In this document: positions 53,687-63,483 of the stretch, piece after piece | Position numbering within the stretch: the stretch's first letter is position 1 | Layout of the letters: each line of letters begins with the position of its first letter | From: Anodontia alba | Taxonomy: Eukaryota; Mollusca; Bivalvia; Lucinida; Lucinidae | Direction of reading: 5' to 3' | Assembly: GCA_964016985.1 (NCBI GenBank) | Contig: OZ024830.1 | Span: 58,760,104-58,824,103 of the forward strand | DNA length: 64,000 nucleotides | Position numbers and translations under genes: made by a program | The notes under the pieces: model-generated | The model's input: only the letters and a program-made list of their open reading frames with translations | Database searches by the model: none | What the model was told of the DNA's origin: nothing

Positions 53687-53925
53687 CCGCCGAGGTCGGC
53701 AACATTCTTTTGTGGAGATTGATCATGAAATATTTTCTACGGTCATTCTCTCCCTTCCGCTGATTCAAGAAGGGCAGTTGTCAGTTTCTGGCGAAAGAAT
53801 GTGCACAAAACTGGTTAACAGCTTAGAGGACTAAGCCTGCCCAGTAAACGTGTGGTTAGGTAAACTGACAGCGCTCGACATGACCCCATTGGGTTGACTG
53901 GGCCGTAAAACCTCAACACAAACAA
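53687..53925 (+). mobile_element. SINE family A, 5'-truncated, with 14 bp target-site duplication
   Basis: It starts at CCGCCGAGGTCGGCAAC just after the box B position and ends CCGTAAAACCTCAACACAAA. TTCAAAGTTGTTCT is repeated perfectly at 53673-53686 and 53926-53939. Confidence 0.92.
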
Positions 53926-53939
53926 TTCAAAGTTGTTCT

Positions 53940-55030
53940 AAGCCCTAGTAGTACTGAGAAATCATTCTAACCCAGCAATTAACACCTATACCTTCAATTA
54001 TTGCAACAGAAAGGCATTAGAATATGCAAAATGCAGGAAAGCCTTACTTAGGGTGTAAAGCAAACTCTAATATACCTTATAATCAATATTTTTGTCAACC
54101 CAAATGGTGAAAATTTACTGTAGTTTTAACAAAAATTACTAAATATTCAAATATTAAAGACACTTCCCAACAACAAATTTCATTAAACTTTCAAATAATA
54201 ATTACTACTTCTTGTGTAGTATTATCTGTATTCTGAAATGACATAAAATTTCACCATCTATGAAATGAGATAATGCTTGATAATTAACCCTACCCCCGAA
54301 ATAGCAAAAACCTATTTTTCTTAATAACTGAACAGTTTTGATAAATTCAATCAATTTCAGAAGATCAGTATTGCTTTAAAATGGTATGGTGTCATATTCA
54401 TATTCTAGATATATAGAGACAATCTAAATAATAATGCACACCAAAATGATGATTGCCTTAGCAAATAGTTATGAATTGTTACCCAACCCCCTGTTTTCTT
54501 GGAACATATGCTCAGAATGATAAAATAAGATTTAAACGGTTCAAATAACCATGTAAATATAATTCTTATTTGTACGAAGTACATCATATTGTAAGATTCC
54601 TCTCATAAATCAAACTTTATACTGAATTATATGCATGTGTTGCATATTTGGAAGACTCCATGAGTTTAAAGGGCGTATTTTGGTATTTTTACGACCTAAA
54701 ATTGTTAAATCAAGGGCAATAACTCATGCCATACACACTGTTTTAATGTAAACTGATGTACTAGTTGTGAGGATTTATCATATGAATACTACCATACAAT
54801 TTTATTTTAGCCTGATCTCCAGTATGCAAATAATTAAATTTAAACATAAATTTTACCCATTTTTGCACATAAATGCTTTAATTCAGGGGCAATAACTCCT
54901 GCAAGAATAAATACACTGTATGTCAGAAGCATCTATGATGTGCAGTCTGTCATAACAATGTTTCATGGTAAGTTTCTTCTTATCATAGAAATAAATTAAG
55001 ATATTGCATAAGTATTAAGTTAAGAACAGT
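53940..55030. other. Unique AT-rich sequence
   Basis: GGGCAATAACTC appears twice (about 54713 and 54888). No exon or repeat family recognised. Confidence 0.4.
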
Positions 55031-55032
55031 TT

Positions 55033-56683
55033 TTATACGCCCGTTTGAAAAATGGGACGTATTATGTTACGGGGTATGGCGTCCGTCCGTCCGTCCATCC
55101 GTAAACTTTTTCGTTTCCGGCCAACTCCTCCTACAGTTTACATCCGATCAAGCTGAAACTTGGTATATAGTTAGACCATGATGTGGTGCAGCGCATATTG
55201 TTTCGGGGTTACAGTCCACCAAATGTTTGCAGAGTTATGCCCCTTAGAAAATTTCTGTAAACTTTTGATTTCCGGTTTACTCCTCCTACATTTTACATCT
55301 GATCAAGCTGAAACTTCATGTATAGTTAGACCATGATGTGGAGCAGCACATATTATTTCAAGGTTAAGGTCCACCAAATATTAGCAGAGTTATGCCCCTT
55401 TGAAAATTTCAATAGACTTTTCGTTTCCAGCTAACTCCTCCTACAGTTTACATCCGATCAAGCTGAAACTTGGTATATAGTTAGACCATGATGTGGCGCA
55501 GCGCATATTGTTTCGGGGTTACAGTCCACCAAATGTTTGCAGAGTTGTGCCCCTTAGAAAATTTCTGTAAACTTTTCATTTCCGGTTAACTCCTCCTACA
55601 TTTTACATCTGATCAAGCTGAAACTTCATATATAGTTAGACCATGATGTGGAGCAGCGCATATTGTTTCGAGGTTACAGTCCACCAAATATTAGCAGAGT
55701 TATGCCTCTTTGAAAATTTCAGTAGACTTTTCGTTTCCGGCTAACTCCTCCTACAGTTTACATCCAATCAAGCTGAAACTTCATGTATAGTTAGACCATG
55801 ATGTGGAGCAGCGCATTTTATTTCGAGGTTACAGTCCACCAAATATTAGCAGAGTTATACTTCTTTGAAAATTTCAATTAATTTTTAGTTTATGGCTAAA
55901 TCCTCCTACAGTTTACATCCAATCAAGCTGAAACTTCATGTACAGTTAGACCATGATGTGGAGCAGCACATATTGTTTCGAGGTTACAGTCCACCAAATA
56001 TTAGCAGAGTTAAACCTTTTCGAATATGTCTATTAATTTTTTGTTTCCGGCTAAATCCTCCTACAGTTTACATCCGATCAAGCTGAAACTTGATTTGTAG
56101 TAAGACCATGATGTGGAACAGCGCATATTGTTTCAAGGTTACAGTCCACCAAATATTAGCAGAGTCAAACCCCTTTGAAAATTTCTATTAATTTTTTGTT
56201 TCCGGCTAAATCCTCCTACAGTTTACATCCGATCAAGCTGAAACTTCATAAATACTTACATGATGATGTGGAGCAGCACATATTATTTTTAGGTTACAGT
56301 GCACCAAATATTTGCAGATTTATGCCCCTTTGAAAGTTTTTAAAAACTTTTCACAGCATATTGTTTAGAGGTAATAGTGTGCCAAAGGCTCATATGAGCT
56401 TATAATATAGTCATGCTTCTGTGGTGTGTCCTCCGTCAGAAAGCACTTCTCCCTAGAAGCAGCAAACTTCTCCCTTAATTTCTTGGCCAGCTTGGACCCT
56501 TAGGTTACAGTTCACCAAATATAGCAGAGATTATGCCCCAATGATTTTTGTTTTAATTTTTTTTTTTTGTAATTCCACTTACAGTTTATATCCGGAGCAC
56601 TGAATTATACAGGAGCCAGTTAGTGTTCTGCATCTTATTACTTGCCACGGGCTTATAATGCTCCGCTTGGCGGAGCTCTTGTT
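55033..56683 (+). mobile_element. Pearl-like element B with about eight monomers of 155 bp
   Basis: The head TTATACGCCCGTTTGAAAAA folds with GGGACGTAT, followed by GTCCGTCCGTCCGTCCATCC (55081-55101). Monomers carry CTCCTCCTACAGTTTACATC, GATCAAGCTGAAACTT, TTAGACCATGATGTGG and ACAGTCCACCAAATATTAGC. The right end has hairpin GCTCCGC 56660-56666 / GCGGAGC 56670-56676, then TCTTGTT. This is the most complete copy of the architecture in the window. Confidence 0.88.
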
Positions 56684-56944
56684 CCCATATAGCACAAAAG
56701 TAAAATAGTAATCAGGGGCATGTTAGAATGAAAAAAAATTTTATCATAGTATAACTGCATTTCATGTGTCAAGTCAATGTATATGTGTGAGTTTCAGATG
56801 AAGAGGACAATAGATACTCAAGTTATAAGGCAAAATGTGATTTTATCCTGCAAGAGTTATCGTTACTGGTACCCTTAGTGACCTTAAAGCAAGAATATTG
56901 GTGCATTTACATACAGCATTACCATAATTATTTGCTTTCTTTAA

Positions 56945-57118
56945 ACTTTAATGCTGAAAGTGCTAATCACAGCTGCATCAGATGTCATATCAGTATTTCT
57001 TTTTCTTTCTCTTTTTTTTCAGAGAAAATAAGGCTTGACATTTCATGTGAATTTTCTGTTTCAGAAAAAATAATAATAGAAAAAGAACAGAATATCTGCT
57101 ACAATTTTGCTTAGCACA
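56945..57118. repeat. TTTCATGTGAAT-type palindromic repeat
   Basis: CTAATCACAGCTGCATCAGA and TCAGAGAAAATAAGGCTTGA match the 17115 and 43660 regions. The right arm is diverged. Confidence 0.5.
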
Positions 57119-57120
57119 AC

Positions 57121-57334
57121 TTGAATCCTTGTCCTGCTGAATAAATTAAGATGCCACGCCCACTTCTAATTTCCAGCCAATCAGATTACTTGATCCGGGT
57201 TTTTGATAGAAATTCACATATTTAATGACAAACAGTGCAGATCCAGATCAGTTGGCTTCTTCAGAAGCCAACTGATCTGGATCTAAACTGTTTGCTAAAA
57301 CAGGGCATGTCGTGCTCAGCAAGAGAAGGGTTAA
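57121..57334. mobile_element. MITE, CCTTGTCCTGCTGAAT shell with core-1 hairpin, complete
   Basis: ATCCTTGTCCTGCTGAATAA at the left and CAGCAAGAGAAGGGTTAA at the right. The core (57229-57295) is CAAACAGTGCAGATCCAGAT and inverse around GGCTTCTTCAGAAGCC, almost identical to the 34386 copy. Confidence 0.82.
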
Positions 57335-57540
57335 CTTTTAAGGGTTAACTTGCAGAACTAAAGTAGCAGCAAATGTCATTTAAAGATATTTTCTCTTGGT
57401 TTTGTCAGTAAACAGGGCTTGACCTTTTATGTAAATTCCTCCACAGGAGGCAATTCACATGAAATACTAGTTGGAAAATAAAAAAAAATATCATCAAACT
57501 ATCGTCTGCTAGTTTTGCCCATAGAGAGATGAAGGTTTAT
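57331..57540. mobile_element. TTAA-ended palindromic MITE, related to the CTCTGGGC shell
   Basis: It abuts the previous element at TTAA. The centre is TTTTATGTAAATTCCTCCACAGGAGGCAATTCACATG-like, and the right end is TTTGCCCATAGAGAGATGAA. Confidence 0.6.
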
Positions 57541-57543
57541 GTC

Positions 57544-57700
57544 CAGTGGACTCTCATTATGTCAAACAGATATTACAAAATACATGCTTAAATCAAAGTG
57601 GCTTATATCAAACCCATTTATGGCAAATTTACTTGAATTCACACCCACGCAAAAACACACACACACGTACACAAAAAACTTTGAGGTAATGAGAGTCTTT
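57544..57700. mobile_element. Short MITE with CAGTGGACTCTCATTA ends
   Basis: CAGTGGACTCTCATTATG at the left and GGTAATGAGAGTCTTTTG at the right form inverted ends of about 15 bp. It has an ACACAC-rich interior and is Tc1/mariner-like by its CAGT start. Confidence 0.5.
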
Positions 57701-57738
57701 TGTGCATATCCCTGTGAGCAGGCAGCTGCCTTTAATGC

Positions 57739-57926
57739 TTAAAACTCTGGGTAAAATTTTCAGCAGACAATATTTTTAAATGTTTTATATATTTTCCGCA
57801 GAATATAGGTATTGATATTTCATGATTTGTATGAAATGTCAAATCCTGCTTTCTTGGGGGGAAAACAAATAAGAAAAACATCAATTTGTCGTCAGCTTAA
57901 TTTGCCCAAAGAGTGGTTAAGGTTAA
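57739..57926. mobile_element. TTAA-ended palindromic MITE (CTCTGGGC shell)
   Basis: TTAAAACTCTGGGTAAAATT at the left and CCAAAGAGTGGTTAAGGTTAA at the right. The shortened central hairpin is on ATTTCATGATTTGTATGAAA. Confidence 0.72.
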
Positions 57927-58195
57927 GGATTTTGTAATCAGTGTAAACCAGTGCTATAAGTAAGTCATGGTTACAGATAAGACCCTTTTTCAAACCAAAA
58001 AAGTATTGACAGTTTCCTTAATTCTTCATGAAAACTTGTTGTGGGTAGCCATTTGAAGTGCCTCACCAAGGTTGCTCTGGCAATTATCCATAACATATTT
58101 TTTCATGGAGAAATAAGATAACTACCAACACTTACTGCTTAAGGGGAATGGAGACGCTTTCAGAGGGGTCAGTGTGCGACTGTCAAAATTGATTT

Positions 58196-58292
58196 GCCTC
58201 CTTTCTGAAAAGGGGTCTACTCTCAAAGGAAAGAATTTGCTCCACTTGGGAGCAAATTCTTCCCTTTTAGAGTAGACCCCTTTTCAGAAAGT
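58196..58292. repeat. Near-perfect hairpin, copy 1 (GGGTCTACTCT family)
   Basis: CTTTCTGAAAAGGGGTCTAC, then GGAAAGAATTTGCTCC and the inverse GGAGCAAATTCTTCCCTTTT ... CCCCTTTTCAGAAAG. The loop is about 5 bp. Confidence 0.85.
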
Positions 58293-58446
58293 GTTGGTAT
58301 GCAGGAAAGCAAACAGGAAGTCACACGAGTTGTGGCCCCATAAAAAAAAGATGCCTTTATCTAGAGTTATGGAAAACTAGCCACCCACCCATTTTGTAGC
58401 TTTGTTTTCTTAGAGCTACATAGGCTGAGTATTGCAGTTATTTTAT

Positions 58447-58619
58447 TACCATATTTGACCTAATTGTTGCACATGCTCCTATATGTGCACAGTCTAGCAA
58501 TTCAGTAGTCTTTAGATTACAGCCAGTGAGCTTTTATCTACTTCTTTATAAAAACATATTGTTGGTACTCATTTGAATTGCCTTGATAAGTCGAGGCAAT
58601 TCAGATGAGTACCAACAAT
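58447..58619. mobile_element. ACCRTATTYGA-shell MITE, right end lost
   Basis: TACCATATTTGACCTAATTG, GTGCACAGTCTAGCAATTC and ATTACAGCCAGTGAGC match 22550. The core-2 hairpin (GTTGGTACTCATTTGAATTG/inverse) ends at 58619, abutting the next MITE. Confidence 0.7.
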
Positions 58620-58622
58620 AAA

Positions 58623-58862
58623 CAGTCAAACCTCAATGGCTCGAACATCTTCGGGACCATGGAACACTATTCTACACAATGATTGTATGTTGAGTGTACT
58701 CATTAGAGGCGATGAGGTGATTCTAATGAGTACATACAACATACAATTTCATGATAAAATAAGAAAAAATCATTAATTATTTGTTTTGTAGGGACTGAAA
58801 AAAGAGTTCGAATCATCCAAGATGTTTGAGCCATCCGTGTTTGAGCCATTGAGGTTATTCTG
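58623..58862. mobile_element. Tc1/mariner-like MITE with core-2 hairpin, copy 2
   Basis: CAGTCAAACCTCAATGGCTC at the left and GAGCCATTGAGGTTATTCTG at the right. The hairpin TGTACTCATTAGAGGCG... lies at 58685-58745. GGGACTGAAAAAAGAGTTCG is the inverse of a segment at 14765-14795. Confidence 0.75.
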
Positions 58863-59050
58863 TATGTTTTTATAAAGAAAGAAAAATATTTATTAACCAG
58901 AACATCAAGCTTTATGGATACCCCACAAGACATGTTATGGTGGAGAAATAAAAAAAAGATATAAATACTGGTAGACTCTGACTGGCACTTTTATTGAGAT
59001 ATGAAATAAGCAGCTAGCACCAACACTACAAAGTTCATTATCCTTTAAAA

Positions 59051-59152
59051 TTGTTTGCCTCCCTTGTGAAGGGTTTACTCTAAAAGGAAAGAATTTGCTC
59101 CCAAGGGGAGCAAATTCTTTTGTTTTAGAGTAGATCCCTTTTCAGAAGGAGC
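59051..59152. repeat. Near-perfect hairpin, copy 2 (GGGTCTACTCT family)
   Basis: GTTTACTCTAAAAGGAAAGA, ATTTGCTCCC and the inverse GGGAGCAAATTCTTTTGTTT, TAGAGTAGATCCCTTTTCAG. It is related to 58196-58292, about 860 bp upstream. Confidence 0.8.
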
Positions 59153-59459
59153 TTGATGTGCAGAAAATCAAATAGCAAGTCACAAAAGTTATCTCCCTTA
59201 CGTAACATAAGTGTATCCTGTCCCCTAAATCCTTTGTCTGTACATGTGATTTTTTTCCATTTCCCAAGTGAGTCTGTAACAGTAAGTATCTATTTTACTG
59301 ATATCATTTCTGCTGGCTATTTTTAATGAAAAATAACTTCTATAATTGTATTCCTTTATTTTTATATACGTCTACAAATTTGTGTGAATAAAGTATGATG
59401 TTATTATAAATTGTTAGCATTTTTATTGCTTCTTCCTTGATGGAGTCCTCAAATTTTCA

Positions 59460-59977
59460 CTTTAAAGGGGAACACAATATAAGTTGTACCGGTAAGTATA
59501 TCTTGGAGTCAAGTGCTTAACAAGCCATTTATTTTGATGCAAGAGTTTTCAAAATCGGCCTAGAAATAAGAAAGTTATGGTGGTTTGAATATATTTAAAA
59601 TGGCTGTAATGGATGCCGCCATATCGTAGGCTTTGTGACATCACACAGCCCAAACTAGATAAACAAACCAAATTATAAAGAGCTTTTAAGAATAATTTTG
59701 CTACAGATTGTTTATAATCTTTTAATTCTAGTGAAAAGCAATCATTTCCCCCAAAATAAACCAACTTTATGAGAATAACTACCTTTATGAAACGAATTTC
59801 ATTTTTTATGAAACCTCATTAAAGATTCAAAATGGCCATTCCACCAATGTTGAAATATTCAGTTGTCTATTACTTAATTTTCCACCGATTTTGATCAAAT
59901 TTGTGTCAAAATTCATTGTTTGTAAAGTTCTTTACCTTAAAGCACAGTACATTTTAAAGTTGTGTTCCCCTTTAAGG
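59460..59977. mobile_element. 518 bp element with CTTTAAAGGGGAACACAA ends
   Basis: CTTTAAAGGGGAACACAA at 59460-59477 and TTGTGTTCCCCTTTAAGG at 59960-59977 match at 17 of 18 positions. The interior contains no long frame. It looks like a non-autonomous DNA transposon. AAAATGGCCATTCCACC and AAAATGGCTGTAATGG words occur inside. Confidence 0.75.
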
Positions 59978-60772
59978 TATACAATGGGAATGCCAGTATT
60001 TTTCTAACTTCACTTAGAAGGTATCATCGAAATTCCAACACTTTCGAATATTTTCACATTCTGTGAGAATTTGAACATTTTCTGCAATTTTCACTCAGAC
60101 ATGCTGTGTCATTAGCAGTTTTCAGGGAAGCATGTTGTAGGCTATGACCATTTTCTGCAATGTTCAACGAGGTGTGTGGAGGCAATTCCAGCATTTTCTG
60201 AAATTTTCACTATGATGAATGCTGAGGAATTTTCCTGTAAGCCTGTGCCAAACAAACATGCAGGTTGAACAAGTCTCCATTACTTGTAGCACAATATGAA
60301 GTACTTGTAGATGGAAATCTTTTGGCCTTGTAATCCCCATGCTTCTGAGCTGAATCATCCTATGGCAAACATTTCAAAGAAAAACTTCTAACTAATCACT
60401 TTTGTTGTAGTTTGGAATGCCAGATATTCATATTAGAACATACAAAAATTTATTTTACAAAAGTATTGCTTTAATTCTTGCATATTTAGTAGGATTTAAA
60501 AAGAAAACAAAAGTGATCAGTAAGAGGCTTTGCCCAGTGTACATTTGTGTATATATACATTTTAGAAAGTGCTATTTTTTCCACACTTTTTGGTATTATC
60601 TCTAACTCCAGATAATAAGATAATTTTCTTATTTCTTTAGAAAAAGATGTGGGTATGTTAATGCTAGGTAACTAGAACAGTGTTTTCGGAGGAAAATGTA
60701 TGTGCCCCACCAGTTTGAACAGATCTATTGTTGAAAAAGGTTGTAACTATAATTTATTTTTTTTTGTGTGTG
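59978..60772. other. Sequence with weak CATTTTCTGCAATTTTCA repetition
   Basis: TTTTCTGCAATTTTCAC, TTTTCTGCAATGTTCAAC and TTTTCTGAAATTTTCAC recur at about 60080, 60150 and 60193. A shell fragment of the core-2 family lies at 60600-60655. No gene recognised. Confidence 0.4.
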
Positions 60773-60774
60773 TG

Positions 60775-63130
60775 GTCGATCGGGGGCCATTTTTCAAAAA
60801 ATCTAAGCCCTAGTGTGACTTTGAAAATGTGGTCAAGGTCACCAAAATCTAATCAGTTCTTGTCCCTGTCTCAACATTATACATGTAGCTGTACAAGTTT
60901 GGTCAAAATCCATCCATTCATTCTGGAGATAGGGTGCAGAAAAGCCATTTTCCAACAATCTGAGCCCTCCTGTGACCTTGAAAATGGCGTCAAGGTCACC
61001 AAGATCTAATCAGTTCTTTTTCATGTCACAACAATATAATTGTGCAAGTCTGGTCAAAATCCATCCATTCCTTCATGAGATAGGGTGCAGACAAGCCATT
61101 TTTATACCCCGCCACACAATAGAGGCGGAATATTATGGTTTCACATTGGTTGTCCGTGTGTCCGTCCATCTGTCCTTCCACCCGTCCGCCATCAGTCCGT
61201 CAGTCCATTTTTCGTTTCCGGATGATAACTTGAGGAAACATCAATGGATTTTCACCAAACTTGGTATGTGCATTGATATTGTGGAGATCTGGTTTGGAAT
61301 TGCTTATGGGCAAATTTTGTCAAATTTTTACCGAGTTATCTGCCCGAGACATGCCCATATTTTCGTTTCCGGACTATAACGAGTAAATAACAAGGGATTT
61401 TCACCAAACTTGCTATATGCATTGACATTAAGGAGATCTGGTTTGGGATTGCTAATGGGCAAATTTCGTCAAATTTTACTTAGTTATCTGCCCGAGACAC
61501 GCCCATATTTTCATTTCCGGACGATAACTTGAGTAAATAACAAGGGATTTTCACTAAACTTGCTATATGCATTGACATTAAGGAGATCTGGTTTGAGATT
61601 GCTAATGGGCAAATTTCATCAAATTTTTACGGTTATCTGCCCGAGACACGCCCATATTTTCGTTTCCGGACAATAACTTCAGTAAATAACAAGGGATTTT
61701 AACCAAACTTGCTATATGTATTGACATTAAGGAGATCTGGTTTGGGATTGCTAATGGGCAAATTTCATCAAATTTTTACGGAGACACGCCCATATTTTCA
61801 TTTCTGGATGATAACTTGAGTAAATAACAAGGCCTTTTAACCAAACTTGCTGTATGCATTGATATTATCAAGATCTGGTTTAGGATTGTTATCTGTCCCT
61901 CCGTCATTTTCTTTCCAGACATTTTCGCAACGATAACTTTGATACATAAACAAATAATTGCTATGGCGGGGTATTATGCTTGCGGTGTATTTATTCAACA
62001 CTCTAAGCCCTTGTGTGACCTTGAAAATGGGGCCAAGGTCACCAAAATCTAATCAGTTCTTTTCCATGTCACAACAATATAGATGCACAAGTTTGGTAAA
62101 AACCCATCCATTCATTCTGGAGATGGGGTGTAGACAAACCATTTTCCAACAATCTGAGCCCCCTGTGACCATGAAAATGGGATCAAGGTCACTAAAATCT
62201 AATCAGTTCTTATCCCTGTCTCAACAATAGAGCTGTACAAGTTTGGTCAACATCCATCCATTCATTCTGGAGATACATGTAGGGTGCAGAAAAGCCATTT
62301 TCCAACAATCTGAGCCCTACTGTGACCTTGAAATGAGGTCAATTTCACCATGATGTAATCAGTTCTTTTTCATGTCACAACAAAATAGTTGTGCAAGTTT
62401 GGTCAAAATTCATCCATTCCTTCGTGAGATTGTTGCAGACAAGCCATTTTCCAACAGTCTAAGCCCTTGTGTGACTTGAAAATGGGGTCAAGGTCACCAA
62501 AATCTAATCAGTTCTTTTCCATGTCACAACAATATAGATGTACAAGTTTAGTCAAAATCAACCCATTCATTCTGGAGATAGGGTGCAGACAGACAAGCCA
62601 TATTCCAACAATCTGAGCCCTACTGTGACCTTGAAAATGGGGTCAAGGTCACCAAAATCTAATCAGTTCTTTTCTATGTCTCAACAATATAGATGTACAA
62701 GTTTGGTAAAAATCCATCCATTCATTCAGGAGATAGGGTGCAGACAAGCCATTTTCAAACCATCCAAGCCATCATGTGACGTTGAAAATGGGGTCAAGGT
62801 CACCAAAATTTAATCAGTTCTTTTACATGTCCCAGCAATCTAGATGTGCAGGTATGGTCAAAATCCATTTGTTCCTTCAGGAGACAGGGTGCAGACAAGC
62901 AATTTTCCAGCCTTTTCCAACAATCTGTCCTCGTGTGACCTTAAAAATTGGATCAAGGCCATCAAAATCTAATCAGCCTTTTTCCCCCACCCAATGATAA
63001 ATTTTTGTAAGTTTGGCCAAAATCCATCCATTCATTAAGGAGATAGAGTGCAGACAAGAGATTACGCCCACAAGGACACCGACAGGATCCGCACGAAAAA
63101 CAATATATTCCCCCTATTGTGGAGGACATA
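60775..63130 (+). repeat. Array of about 150 bp monomers (pearl-like), hosting a nested element
   Basis: Monomers carry GTGACCTTGAAAATGGGGTC, AAGGTCACCAAAATCTAATC, CATCCATTCATTCTGGAGAT and GGGTGCAGACAAGCCATTTT. About ten copies lie near 60816, 60971, 62014, 62163, 62320, 62472, 62627, 62777 and 62935. Element F splits the array at 61102. Open frames along it repeat KMGSRSPKSNQFFSMSQQ-like peptides and are not genes. It ends near ATTGTGGAGGACATAA (63116). Confidence 0.8.
61102..61975 (+). mobile_element. Pearl-like element F nested in the 60.8-63.1 kb array
   Basis: The head TATACCCCGCCACACAATAGAGGCGG folds on CCGCC/GGCGG and is followed by a GTCCGTCCATCTGTCC-type run. About five monomers of near 145 bp carry AACAAGGGATTTTCACC, TTGACATTAAGGAGATCTGG and TCTGCCCGAGACACGCCC. 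The right end is ATGGCGGGGTATTATG, mirroring the head. No terminal hairpin plus CTTGTT was found here. Confidence 0.78.
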
Positions 63131-63183
63131 AAAATCACAAAGACATTTCAAAATATTCTTATTTTCCCAGAAAGTCATTGTTG

Positions 63184-63346
63184 CAAACAGTGTGGACCCA
63201 GATTAGACTGCTCCTGTCTGATCTGGGTCCACACTGTTTGCCTATATGCAAAATGTAAGTTCGAAAAGTTTGCAAGAAAATGCAGCAGAATGACATAAGC
63301 AGACAACATTTTCAGATGCAGATTTTCTTGGTGCTTTAAGGGTTAA
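63184..63346. mobile_element. MITE with core-1 hairpin and TTAAGGGTTAA-type right end
   Basis: The core (63183-63241) is CAAACAGTGTGGACCCAGAT and inverse. ATAAGCAGACAACATTTTC and TGCTTTAAGGGTTAA close the element. Confidence 0.7.
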
Positions 63347-63483
63347 CTTATTTTTGAGTGATTTACTAATTTTCACCTTGACAAATAAATTGATGTATAA
63401 CCTAAATAAGTACCTTCTATAGACCCACTTTGAAATTACTGGAAATAAGGTACATTGTAAATTTATGTCTGTATTGAGTTAAA
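63347..63483. other. Short unique spacer
   Basis: AT-rich, nothing recognised. Confidence 0.4.

Noticed and set aside
60164..60358. Minus-strand frame of 64 codons
   Set aside because: It overlaps a weakly repetitive stretch and has no domain, splice or start support.
60728..62997. Chain of frames repeating KMGSRSPKSNQFFSMSQQ
   Set aside because: They follow the 150 bp monomer period, so they are artefacts of the array.
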